In this document: one piece after another, positions 12,210-24,200 of the stretch
How the letters are laid out: the number at the start of each line of letters is the position of its first letter
Numbering within the stretch: the stretch's first letter is position 1
Assembly: GCA_029962745.1 (NCBI GenBank)
Contig: CM057156.1
Span: forward strand, 1,898,559 to 1,962,558
Origin: Echinometra lucunter
Taxonomy: Eukaryota > Echinodermata > Echinoidea > Camarodonta > Echinometridae
DNA: 64,000 bases
Direction of reading: 5' to 3'
Translations under genes and position numbers: made by a program
Notes under the pieces: model-generated
The model's input: only the letters and a program-made list of their open reading frames with translations
What the model was told of the DNA's origin: nothing
Databases searched by the model: none

Positions 12210-15200
12210 TATGACCATGACGGACAAAGAAAGCGGACAAAATAAACAACCCCTCATTCTACCCTTCACAATGGTTCTGGTAGTCAAAAGAACATCCCTT
12301 CACTGCTATTGTCTAAAATGTGTGGAACATGTGTCACATGCATATTCACCTGGAACTACATGATTAAACATAATAGCTGTAAAGGGATGTTCTTTTGACT
12401 GCCAGAACTATTGTGGAGGGTAGAATGAGAGGCTGTTTATTTTGTTCGCTTTCTTTGTCCGCCATGTTCATAGTGTATATATCTGTATAATATGTATGGT
12501 GTATCAACTGAGTGTTCATTTCCTTTTCTCTTACAGGGGCGACATCACAACCGTGCTTTTGACTACCCTCACCCATCTATGGTCAGCCTGTAACACCCCT
12601 CAACAGTTGGTCTCGCCCCCCTCCCTGTTATCCTCCGCCCCTCATTTCCCCCTCAACTCGGCCCCCCTGAACATCCACAATGCCGCCTCCTGCTTGTTAG
12701 GAGCCCTTGCTGTAGTGACATCGCCCCTCTCAGACCTCTATAAGGTGTATAAGAAGGGCTATCAGAAGAAGGGTGTGGCACATCGGAGTACGATGGACCA
12801 AGAAGGAGCGATGGACTATGATCAGAGGCTGTGGTTAGCTTGGATTAGACCAGCTCTCTTTGAGCAGCTGGAACAAGGGTAAGTAACATCTTTCATTGTC
12901 AAATGATGAAGGAGAGAATTGGAGAGGAAATAGAAATATTAATAATGATAATGATGATGATGATGACGATGATGATGATGATAAAAATGATAATAATGAT
13001 AATGATAATCATGATAACCATAATCATAATCATAATAATAATATAATAAAAATGATATTGATAATGATAATAATGATAATAACACTGATAATAATAATAA
13101 TAATGATAAATGGTAATAGTATAATGATGATGATGATTAAAAGAAAAGTAAATAAATAAATAGGAAATCTAGTAGGAGAATAGTAGGAAAAAAGAGAAAG
13201 TTGGTGAGTGGTTGAATAAAAGTGTTCCTGGTGCTGATGACTGTCAGGTAATAACCGCTACTTTTCACCTTCTAGTTGGAATCTGCTACCAGACAAGATT
13301 TCATCATTCATCTTGCTGAAACTCCTGGCCAGCCAACCAGCTCCTTGTGATGTTCTTACCTTGCAGGTATGTTGTCATTCCATGTGGTCTCTGTCTCGAT
13401 AACTTATTTAGTAAGGATGAATGTTCATAACAGGTACCACATTCTTCATAAGTGGGAACTTTGCTGTTATCTCAGTCCGGGGTTGGGTCAACTGATACAG
13501 CCAATGTCCACGTAACGGAGATATGAGCTCATCTATTTAACATTAAAGATCACCTCCTCTTTTGCAAATTTTTGATGCATGAACACATAATCGTCTTCTA
13601 TTATAAAGCATTGGATAATCTGATGGATTTACTGTAAAGCACATTTCTTTTTTACGTCTGTTACATAGACATCACATTTATATAACATTAGCACAAACTT
13701 TGTTTTGTGTCATTTTGATAAAGCATGATCCAGGGGTACTTCCAACTTAACTGGTTAAAATTTTTTGTTCAAATTAGCATTGAAAAAATGTTGCTTGGCT
13801 GTAAGGCTGGCCCTGATTTTCAGTTCTGGTATGTCACAAATTTGACCTATCCCCATGGACAGACCCTGTTTCTGTACATGCGTATTATCTTTAATCTTTC
13901 ATGTACCAATAATGCCATTTGGCACAGTCATTTGCCATATGTGTCAGTTGACACAAAGCAGTATGCACAAATTGGCAGAAGGATAGCTCTGTTCCACACA
14001 AAAACTTTGCAAAATTACCCATTTCCAGTCTTCATTAGGTGGATGACAACCCTTCAGACATCCTGTATATATTCAATTTGCACTTGAAACACTTTGATAA
14101 TATTTAGCGACAGCAAAATTGATTGTTGGTCTTCTGAATGCATCAGCTTCATGTTCAAACATAACTTCTTGGCCAAGGTCAAGCTGTTTTGATCTGGTAA
14201 CCTTACAACAAGGGAAATCGGGATCATTACCTGTAAGTACTTTTGAATCTATTTTTGTGTGGAAGATCTCTGCCAAACCAGCCTACTTCAGGAATGGTTT
14301 TTCTGAGTTACAGCCTTGTAATCGTTGCCGACCTTTTGACTCTAAAGTTTTAATCTTGGGATTGATAATCTGTGCTGGGGATGTGCAACTAAACCCAGGG
14401 CCCGTTCATGTAAATTCGTCAGCTACTCCCAGGTGTTGTACAAAAGGGAGATGTAAAAAGTACAGTGTATCTTGTCAGGCTTGTAAGAAATTAATATTTG
14501 GGAAATCCAAACTCAGATGTTCTGACTGTCTAGCATATTTTCATCAAAAGTGTGCAGGTATCAAGTCTTCTGAAGCAAGAAACATTATTTCTAGCTCTGT
14601 GCCATGGTACTGCTCTGACTGTTGTGCTCCATGTAGTGTGTGTGATGGCGACGTGCTTCGGCACCATCATGTGGTGCAATGTGATAGCTGCGACAAATGG
14701 CTTCACTGTGCTTGCTGTGGTATTGATGATGATTTGTACTCCTCACTCATGAACTCTAGTTGTAATTGGATTTGCCCATACTGCAGCGAGTTGAACTTTT
14801 CAAGTTTGTTGTTCTCTGAGGGGGGTGTATCAACTGAAAATTCGTTTGAAATCTTGGACAGTGATAGCGAGTCGTCTGTTTCTAAGACTGAGTCTACAAG
14901 CCCAGTTCGGGAGAGTGAGAGGAAAGTGAGAAGAAAAAAGCCAAGCAATCAGATAAAGAAAACACATGTAAGACTTGTATTAACCAACTGTCGTGGATTA
15001 CGTTCCAAAGTAGGTGATATGGCAGTTCTCATCGACAGTCACAAACCTGACTTTGTTTGTGGTACAGAGTCGTGGTTAGATGCCAGTGTAGGAAATGGGG
15101 AAGTTTTCCCTGTCAACCACACCATCTTTCGGAAGGACCGTGAATCAACCACGATAGGTGGTGGAGTCTTCCAAGTAGTGAAAGGGGACCTTGTAACTAC

Positions 15201-18200
15201 CCGCTGTAAGGATATTGGAGACTGAATTAATTTGGACTGAAACTAAAGTAAAGGGGTGTAAGCCCCTCATAGTTGGAGTTTTCTATCGTCCGCCTAATGA
15301 TGTCAGTGGTGAATCTATTGATAAACTTGGTCAATCTTTTTTGGACTTAGGCAACAAAATCAGTTCGCACACGTTAGTTCTCACAGGGGACTTTAACCTG
15401 CCTAACATCTCATGGGATAATTGCTCCACCATACCTGGTAGGGGCGGTAGCAGTAGAGCTGCAGATAAACTTTTGTCTTTGGTCGGGGACATGGGTTTGT
15501 ATCAGCATGTCAACAAACCCACTAGGAGGCAAGGCGAGACTGAAAATATCTTAGATTTAGTCTTCACTAATAATCCTGAAATAGTTGAGAAACTGTCTGT
15601 CACTGAGGGCATTGCAGATCACAACTCAGTGGTAATCGACTTACGTATTGCTCCCGTTAGAAAGCGGCCAATTAAGAGGAAAGTTTACCTTAGGGATAGA
15701 GCAGACGTTGATGCTATTACGAATGATCTACACAATTTTTTCTGAGCGATACTTTCAATCAATGATGGGGAAAGGGGTTAATGAGAAATGGGAAGCAATT
15801 AAATCTGCTGTTAAGGAAACCATGGAGAGACATGTACCTCATAAATATACCTCAAGCAGATTCAACCTACCATGGTTCAACCGTTCCTTAAGACGTACGG
15901 TGAAGAAGAAGCAGAGGTTGTACAATAAAGCTGTGAAATCCGGGAGATCTGATGATTGGGAAGTCTTCAGACAATGTAGGAAGGGCACACACAAGCTTAT
16001 TAAGCAAGCTAGGTCTTCTTACATCAAGGACTTCCTGGGTAACGCCTTATTAGAGTCCCCGAAAAGTTTTTGGACTTATATCAAACATCTTACTAGGGAA
16101 AGTCTTAGCATCTCTGACTTGGAAAGTGGTGGCCACTTATTCAGTAACGATGTGGATAAAGCCAACCTACTGAATGATCAGTTTAAGAGTGTTTTCACCA
16201 CGGAACTTAATAGTGACATTCCTTCTCTGGGTACCAGCCCCTACAGGAGAATTGGTCACCTTACCATCACCAAAGGAGGGGTTGAAAAGCACTTAAGGAA
16301 TCTGAATACAAACAAAGCACCTGGGCCTGATGGCATTCCACCCTGGTTCCTGAAGATTGGGGCAGTGCAATTGGCTGCTCCTTTACAGGATCTGTTTCAG
16401 TCTTCAATAAACATGGGATCAGTACCTAAGGAGTGGAAGGAAGCCAATATAGCACCTATCTTTAAGAAAGGGAACAGAAGCTCTCCTGCTAATTACCGAC
16501 CAGTCTCATTGACATCAGTGGTCTGCAAGGTTATGGAACATATTCTCCATAGTCATGTCATGAAACACTTGGAGAACCAGAGTATCTTCACGGACTGCCA
16601 ACATGGTTTCCGAGCAAAAAGATCGACAGAAACTCAACTCATTTTAACAATTCATGATATCAGTAAGGAGTTGAATGACAACAACCTTGTGGATGTGGCC
16701 TTGTTGGATTTCTCGAAGGCTTTCGACAAAGTCCCCCACCGTCGTCTCATAACCAAACTTCAATATTATGGTCTTGGGGGGGAGATCACTACGTGGGTGG
16801 AAGACTTTTTGAGGAATCGAACTCAACAAGTAGTCATCAATGGACAATCTTCGGCCCCTGCCTTAGTAACATCCGGAGTCCCGCAGGGAACAGTGACCGG
16901 GCCATTGTGGTTTCTGCTGTACATAAATGACTTGCCGAGTAACATCACTTCCAAGTCTAGGTTGTTTGCAGACGATTGTATTCTGTACACACCGGTGACA
17001 GCAGAGCATAGCATCAATACACTACAACAAGATCTCCAGTCACTCGAACTCTGGCAAGATACCTGGATGATGAACTTTAATCCCAACAAGTGCTATACGA
17101 TGACTATTGGGAAAAGGAACCCACCTAAACATCCTTATAAGTTTTGTGGTCGAGAATTGGTCTGTGTGACATCCCATCCATACCTAGGTGTGCACATCTC
17201 TAATACGCTGAGCTGGAATACACATACTCAGGAAGTCGTTTCCAAAGCCCAGAGGACCCTGAACGTCGTTCGGAGGAATCTGTGGAGTTGTGACAGGAAA
17301 ACCAAAGCTACGGCTTACCTGATGCTGGTGAGACCACTGCTCGAGTACGCAGCAGCAGCTTGGGATCCATCCACCAGGACAAACATACAGTCACTGGAAA
17401 GAGTTCAACGACAGGCCGCCAGATTTTGTACCGGCAACTATCGTAGGGAAAAGGGCTCTGTTACTAAAGCCCTTAATGATCTTGGTTGGGAATCCCTTCA
17501 GACAAGAAGAAGGAACCAAAGACTCTGCATGCTGTATAAGATGAATAATGGATTGGTCAATGTTCAATTAAATGATTTCGTCCAACGAAATACAAGAGCT
17601 ACAAGGGGGAACAACCAGAAATTCCACCAGCTCCGCCATAGGGCCAGGGTTTTTCAAGACTCATTCTTTTAACTACTGTAAGGGACTGGAACAACCTTCC
17701 TTCATCCATTGTTAATAGCCCTTCCTTGGAAACATTCAAATCCAAACTAAAGCAATTGCAATAAGTCTTTCCACACGCAGTGCGCTTCTCACTTCATCAA
17801 GTTAGCGTGGATGTGTCGGGAAGAGACATTTTGCTGACCAAACCATTCAGATTCAGATCTTAAAGTTAAATCTCATTCTTAAAGTGATTACACAATGGTT
17901 AAAAAATGGTTTTAAAAAACTGTACAATATGTATTACACCTTGCGCGCATTTTGCTATAATTGCATGACAAGGTAACCACAATGACATCATTGTGGGTAC
18001 CCAATTGAAACTGGGACACAGCTGAGGGGCCAAAAATTTACTGAAATCTTACCATATTTGGGGTTTTTCTCGGCAACACGACTTTTTTAAAACTTTAGGC
18101 AGATGATTTTCTGCTAATAAAATCATTCTCTTTTAAATGAAGGAACATTGTTTCAGCATGGCGTACCCCCTACTAAATCTTAATGTTAAACTCTCCTGTG

Positions 18201-21200
18201 AAATTGCAGTGTGGCACTGCAAATTCCTTTGGTGGCTCATAAAGATTTTTAAGTGCCTTCTTTTACTTTCCCTAAACCCATTGAACACCAAGCCAGAGAT
18301 AACTCGGGCTAGGGTCTTTGGGAAATACATTTTTATACTGAAATCAAATCGTACTCCATGGGTTAAAATCAATTGAACATTGCAGACGTTGCTATGCCGA
18401 GATGCTCTCCTAGCTACACTGATGATGTCAAACACCGGTGCATCAGTGAGATACGAGCTTTCATCTATCCTTCAACCTCTGATTGATGTCTTGGTTCTCT
18501 GCTCTGACCATCCTACTACTCTAAGCTCTGTTCTCATGGCTGTCATTGAAAAGTAAGTAGGCCTTTCACTGATAACATTGTAATTCTTGCATTTCACAAT
18601 GCATGCGCCACCAACGTCCATACCATGAGAGGCCTATTTTCCCACTCGCATGTCAACAACTAATTCCAAGATAGCAGATGCAGTGAGTGAGAGTTGACCA
18701 ACTGAAGAAATATTTAACTGACCGAGGGATCCCAAGCGCAGGGAAGAAGGATGAGTTACAACTAGCAGTGAGAGCCCTGGGGGAAAATATGAAGTGTTAG
18801 AAGTCGGTAATCACTTAGAATAGGAGCGGAAAAGGCGACTAGTGCAAATTGTTGATGGTACTGTTGTCGACCCATGTCACAGAATTGGACTGAGTGACTG
18901 TAGCAACTGAACCAAATGAAGGCGCAAGGATTGCAAAATGTGAGAATTGCCTTATTTCTCTGTTGTGATAAACTTTACACTCAAGGCTCAGTCCCCGCGG
19001 TTATTATTACGGAACATTTGCAACCACAATGTGACTGTGCACCGAGCATTGCACGTGCAAAATTGGGTGCATTGAATGCTCAAATCAAAATAACTTCTCG
19101 TCCTTCCGAAAAAGAGAAATTCTTGGCCACAATAGTGTCCGTTCTTGATCTAGGACGCAGCTGAGTAGCCAGGCAATCAATAATCAGTGACCTTGCCTGA
19201 GAAAAAAATGTAAACATATTCTCTTGTCACCTGAACCACATGTATGAGTGCAAGGAGATATGCTAGAGTTGACCTCACTACCACTATGGCTCCGTTTACA
19301 GAAAAGCAAAATTGCTTAGAAATCGGGATGGCTGATGGAGTGTAGGTAATGTTACAGCTAATTCCGTCTTTGTACATGAAACAACAAAAACCATTTCTCA
19401 GCTTGTATGGTTCTAGTATGAATTAGAATATTTATTTGCAGAGAATATTGAATGAATTCAGTACAGTCCAATAAAAGTCTGTTGATATGTACTTGCTTAT
19501 TTTGTAGCAAAATGAAATGAGTTGTATGTTTTTGTTGTTGCTGTTGTTGCAGGCAAGATAACTGGCCAATGTTCAAGTTTGACAGCCTCCCAGGGAAGAC
19601 AACATCGGTCCCTGACTGGTTATCATGCCTCTTCAAGGTTCTCAGACCATTTATTCAAAGGTAAGTTTTAATAATAGTTGTTGTCTAGTAGATACGTCAC
19701 TGGGCAGTGGATCTCGTCGTCCAAGTTCGAGTCCCGCTGCAGCACTAATTTCCTTTGGCAAGATATGAATCTACGTTTGCCACTCTCCATCCAGGTGTGT
19801 TCCTCCATTTTTGGTTCAATGCATATTATACAAATAATGCACAGATGTGAGTGTGTTAGTGGTGATGCAGCACACTCGAGGGTATTTACAATGTGCGACT
19901 AGCACGAGGCGCTTGCGCCGAGTGCTTTTGCATGATATTGTAAATACCCGAGATGCCTGCATTGCCACTAACATCACGAATTTAAATCTGTGCATTATTT
20001 GTTTTATAAAACGGGTCGGCAGTATGAATTTGTAGTGGGAAATTTGTTAAAACCGCTCCAAATTTCCCCAGATCGCACAGACAAGGAGGCAACATTGCTT
20101 TCTCCAATATGACATCACAAGCGTAGCCAGTGTGATGCGCCCCAGCTGAGTAAGCGCATCAAAGTAGACTTCTAGGAAGAACGCATGTTTCATGGTCCGT
20201 GTCTCAGTTTTTACGCGCTAGAGGTAAAGTGTTGCATCCAAACTGCACAGTGCTGCACAAAAAAATGCACGGCTGGAAGGTTGCGTAGAATTGAAGCATG
20301 AACACGTGACATGCATACGCACTCGCTATTGGCTACATCCTTAACCCGTTTTATAAAAAGTTTTAAATGCAGTGTTATTGTTAAATTTTGTTTGATGCAG
20401 AGGAGTCTTAGAGGCTGGCGAAGTGTTAATGAAACCCAGAGCCTACAGCGAGACCAGTGGCTTCTTGGAGACACTTGGGGAACTCCCGTGTGGATGTCGT
20501 CCTAAACACAGGACAACAGGTGCAGGAGGTCACAAACAAGGTAAGAAGGTCTATGTAACAAAACACTACATGTATGCAGAGATTCTATAGATTGCACAGA
20601 CTAGGTTAAATCTTTTTAGCCTGCATCACTGTCTTATAATGTCAGTATGCGCAATTGGAGCACAACAGAGCTTTCAACCAGGTTTCATTCTCTTGCCCCC
20701 TCTATCTGCAAATATATTAAACTCAGACTGATTTCTATAGTCATCTGTGAGCCTCTGCACCTTTCTGGACACTGTTCTTGTGAATAATGGCTTTTATCAC
20801 TTTGGAATGAACATTTGCTGCAAATCTACAATGCACAGAACTTTGTAGCTGATGGAATGCAAGTAGTTCACACAAATTCTCCTGTATATGTGTGGTTTAC
20901 AGAGAAGGATGCCATGTTTGGAGCCTTGAAAGCAATGCTGAGATGCCTGGCTGAGGATTTCATCGCTCTGCCAACCACTCTCAAGGTTTTCCTCTTCTCT
21001 CTACAAGAGCGACTTCAGAGTAACAGTATCAGATCTTGTCATAACTGTGTGGCTCTACAGGTAAGGGCATGATTGTTCCTATATATTCTTCTTTCCTCTC
21101 TGTTTTTATACCCCCGCCAAAGGAAGTTTGAAGGGGTATACATGCTTGTAGGAATCAGCATACGGTCGGTCGGATGGTTTGTCCGTTGCAAATCTTGTGG

Positions 21201-24200
21201 ATCAAGCTACTTTCTCAGGTTTAGAGTAATGCTCATGGACTTTGACATTCACATTTATATTGGTCATGAAATGAGGATGTGTAGGACATATTTTTTAAGT
21301 GTCAGAAACCGTGTTGCCATGGTAACGGCATATTATGGAAATAAATCGGGGAAATATTGAACTATTTCCTCATTTTTTGAGCAATGCTTGGGAAATTTAG
21401 CACACACGTTGGGGCAGGGGTATTAATCACCTTCATTGATATTTCTAGTTTCTTCCTGATGAGCAGGGTATCTTTGTTGCTTTCCGTAGGCTATAAATGG
21501 CCTCCACTGAGCAATGTTCTGATCGTTTTGAAGACAGTCAGAGCATACTGATGAAACTGTTGAAACTCAGACCTCTTACCAGAGCTCATAGGCCCTTTTC
21601 TGGGTTCTTATTCCTTTGAAAGAGGACACGGTGTTATCCTGTAATCCTGAAAAATGTATCCGCAATTTTATTCTTATAAACTTATTAACTTTATTCTGAA
21701 CTGTAACACAGATCATCGGAAGCTGTGTGTATGCCACATTGACAGACGAGCAGGAAGTGAGAAGGATTGTGGGTGATGGTGTACCAGAGGGAACAATCAA
21801 GAAATTTGCTCAGCTGGGAGACTATACCTTCCTCGCCCTGACTGCTACATCTAATCATGGTGAGTGTTCTGCTTTACCCAAGCGTAACAATGAAAAGAAG
21901 GAAGGGAAGAATTTATGCAAATAGAGATGCCTTTGACAAAAGGTTACGGATTGGTCATATTGCAACTGTTGTCTGCTTCCTAATAATCTGTTGAGAGATG
22001 CTATGCACTCAAAGCTGACTATCCTTGAAGCATCAAAAGACTATCATTCTCCATTTGAAATTCAAGCCCTTCTTTCCCAAGCAGTTCTCATAAGAACTCT
22101 TTCATGAAAGATACCAGCAGTCTTTTTCAGGACCACCCTCCCTTCCATTACATGGTGCATCCGCAAACTTGTACTCAATCTAATTGCTCCACCATGCAAA
22201 CCTTCAAAGATCATCTTAGACTAGCAGTGTTGAGGCATGTCAGAAACTGATTGTACATTTGCTATTGCACCTGACTGATGACTGATATACTGATGCTTGG
22301 TTGTGTGATACAGGCACTCAGGAGAAGCTACCCAATCCTCTCCATACATTCATCAATCTGAACTCTGACTGGCTACAGGAACAGATTGACATCATCATTG
22401 ATCACCTTGGAAACGAGTAAGTAGAAGCAAGGGGAGTCAGCGAACATCTCAGAGTCCCATGTACTGTGACTATGAAATCCCTTTAACAGTGCTCAAGCTG
22501 TCTTCCAAATTCATAATCCTTTTGTTCTGTGTTGTATTTGATTAGATCCGATGTTAGTGTTTCTTTGTATTCTTCAGTTATTTTCAGATAGGTTGAATTT
22601 TTTTTCATTTTCATGATAATAATGACAAAATGTTTATAGTGCTCATGGCTGGCTCAGATCAAAGTTTGATTTGGAAAGAGGGTATCTGATTTGTTTTGTT
22701 GTTGAAACTCTTTACCTTGGCTTTAGTCAAGCTGCGATTGCAGCACTCAAGCATTTTAAGAAATTAATTCCTGCAACTTGCCCATGCTTACCTCTCCAGG
22801 GTTGAGTGCGGCTGATGTAGATTAATGTTTTACCAAAATACTACTAGGCCAGGGATTCGACTCCCATTCCATGTGGTTATTAGTCAAGAGACTTATCCAC
22901 CAGACCACAACACCCCGTCATTACACCCCCGCCGAACAAAGTTTGAAGGGGATGTATAAGAATCAGCGTGCGGTCAGTCGGTCAGTCGATCAGTCGATCT
23001 GTTGCAAATTTTGCGCATCAAACTACTTCCTCAATTTTTGAGCAATGCTCATGAAATTTGGCACACACCTTGGTCTTCTGGTGAAGATGTGCAATACATA
23101 TTTTTACAATGCGTCGGAAACTGTTTTGCCATGGTAAAGGCATATGGCAATAAATCGGGGAAATATTGTGGATCAAATCATTTCCTCATTTTTCGAGCAA
23201 TGTTCAGGAAATTTAAAATATATGTTGGGGCGGGGTATGAATCACCTTCAAGCATATTTCTAGTCTTACTTGACTCTGACATGTGTTATGTTGTTTTGAT
23301 TTGCCTACCTAGATCCCTTGGTGAGCTGACCAACTACAACTGGGATGAATCGAGTCTAGACTTTGTAGAGGATTACTACACTGTGCAAGCAGATCATGTT
23401 ACTCGGATGAAAGATGGTATGTACTGCATGCTCATGTTGTGTGTTCTTATTAAAATGTGCTAGCACTGATAAATATGGATGTTGTAATAATTATGGTGAT
23501 ACACATACATTAATGGGGGGGGGGGGGGGGGTGTTGTTTTATGCTCCTGACTTTCATCATGTATGAAGTATATGGTTTAAATTTCAGCCATTGTAAAATA
23601 TAGGAGCTTTTATCAAGCTTATTTGTTTTTTCTCTGGTCTTCCAGAATAATTTTTTTCTAGCTTTTTGTCTGACATTCCGTATAGAAACATTGTGTATTA
23701 AGATTTATTGAGCTTTCTTTTTTCCATCATTTTCCATTATCAGTACAAACAAATTGGCCTTTTTAACTGCCTGTAGATTAATGTGAATGTCTCTGGAACA
23801 ATCTTTTTGTCTTCTTTGTCAGGCTTCCTATACTAGCTCTTTTAGACACCTACTCAAAACCAGTCTGATCACTTTGTAGTACTGTTGCACTGAATGGAAA
23901 TTTGCTCTCTACTCTACTTGTATTCAGGCAGTTGTAATTATTTGTATTTTTCTATTATCCCTTTTTTTTTATCAGGTGCTGCTGGACTTAGGAAAATCAA
24001 CATCCTCTTCCGAAACAATCTGGTAAGTATGACGTTGATGATCATAGTTATTTATCACATGTATTAAGCCATTTGTGATGAATTAAACTGTTAAGCGTGT
24101 CAATTATGCTGAATCTGAATGTTCAGATTGCATTGATTTATCATCTTATTAGTTTCATCAATCCTTTATTTTTCTTACACATTTCATGAGCTTTTGCATG

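Larger units (their letters stand above)
14101..17865 (+). mobile_element. CR1/L2-like non-LTR retrotransposon with a 2A-like motif, PHD-type fingers, endonuclease and reverse transcriptase
   Basis: In the intron 13367-18385, same strand as the host gene. An open frame from 14101 to 15222 holds a 2A-like GDVQLNPGP (14377-14403), Cys/His-rich PHD-like fingers (about 14430-14790) and the start of an APE endonuclease (NCRGLRSK, TESWLD). A second frame, 15215-15745, continues the endonuclease (GDFNLP, IADHNSV). A third, 15648-17672, is the reverse transcriptase (APGPDGIPPWF, YRPVSLTSV, DFSKAFDKVPH, GVPQGT, FADD at 16964-16975). A last short frame ends at 17764. Three frameshifts break it, so it is inactive as read. 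There is no poly(A); the 3' end carries short ATTCAG repeats (about 17850), typical of CR1/L2. The 5' end is uncertain; no in-frame ATG precedes the 2A motif. Confidence 0.92.

Noticed and set aside
13725..14087. 120-residue open frame before the retrotransposon
   Set aside because: No domain or phase match to the host gene's exons; probably retroelement 5' sequence or chance.
19676..19746. tRNA gene
   Set aside because: A- and B-box-like motifs are present, but I could not see a proper cloverleaf and acceptor stem; it fits a SINE head better. The same holds for 22830-22915, 45301-45546 and 52793-52990.
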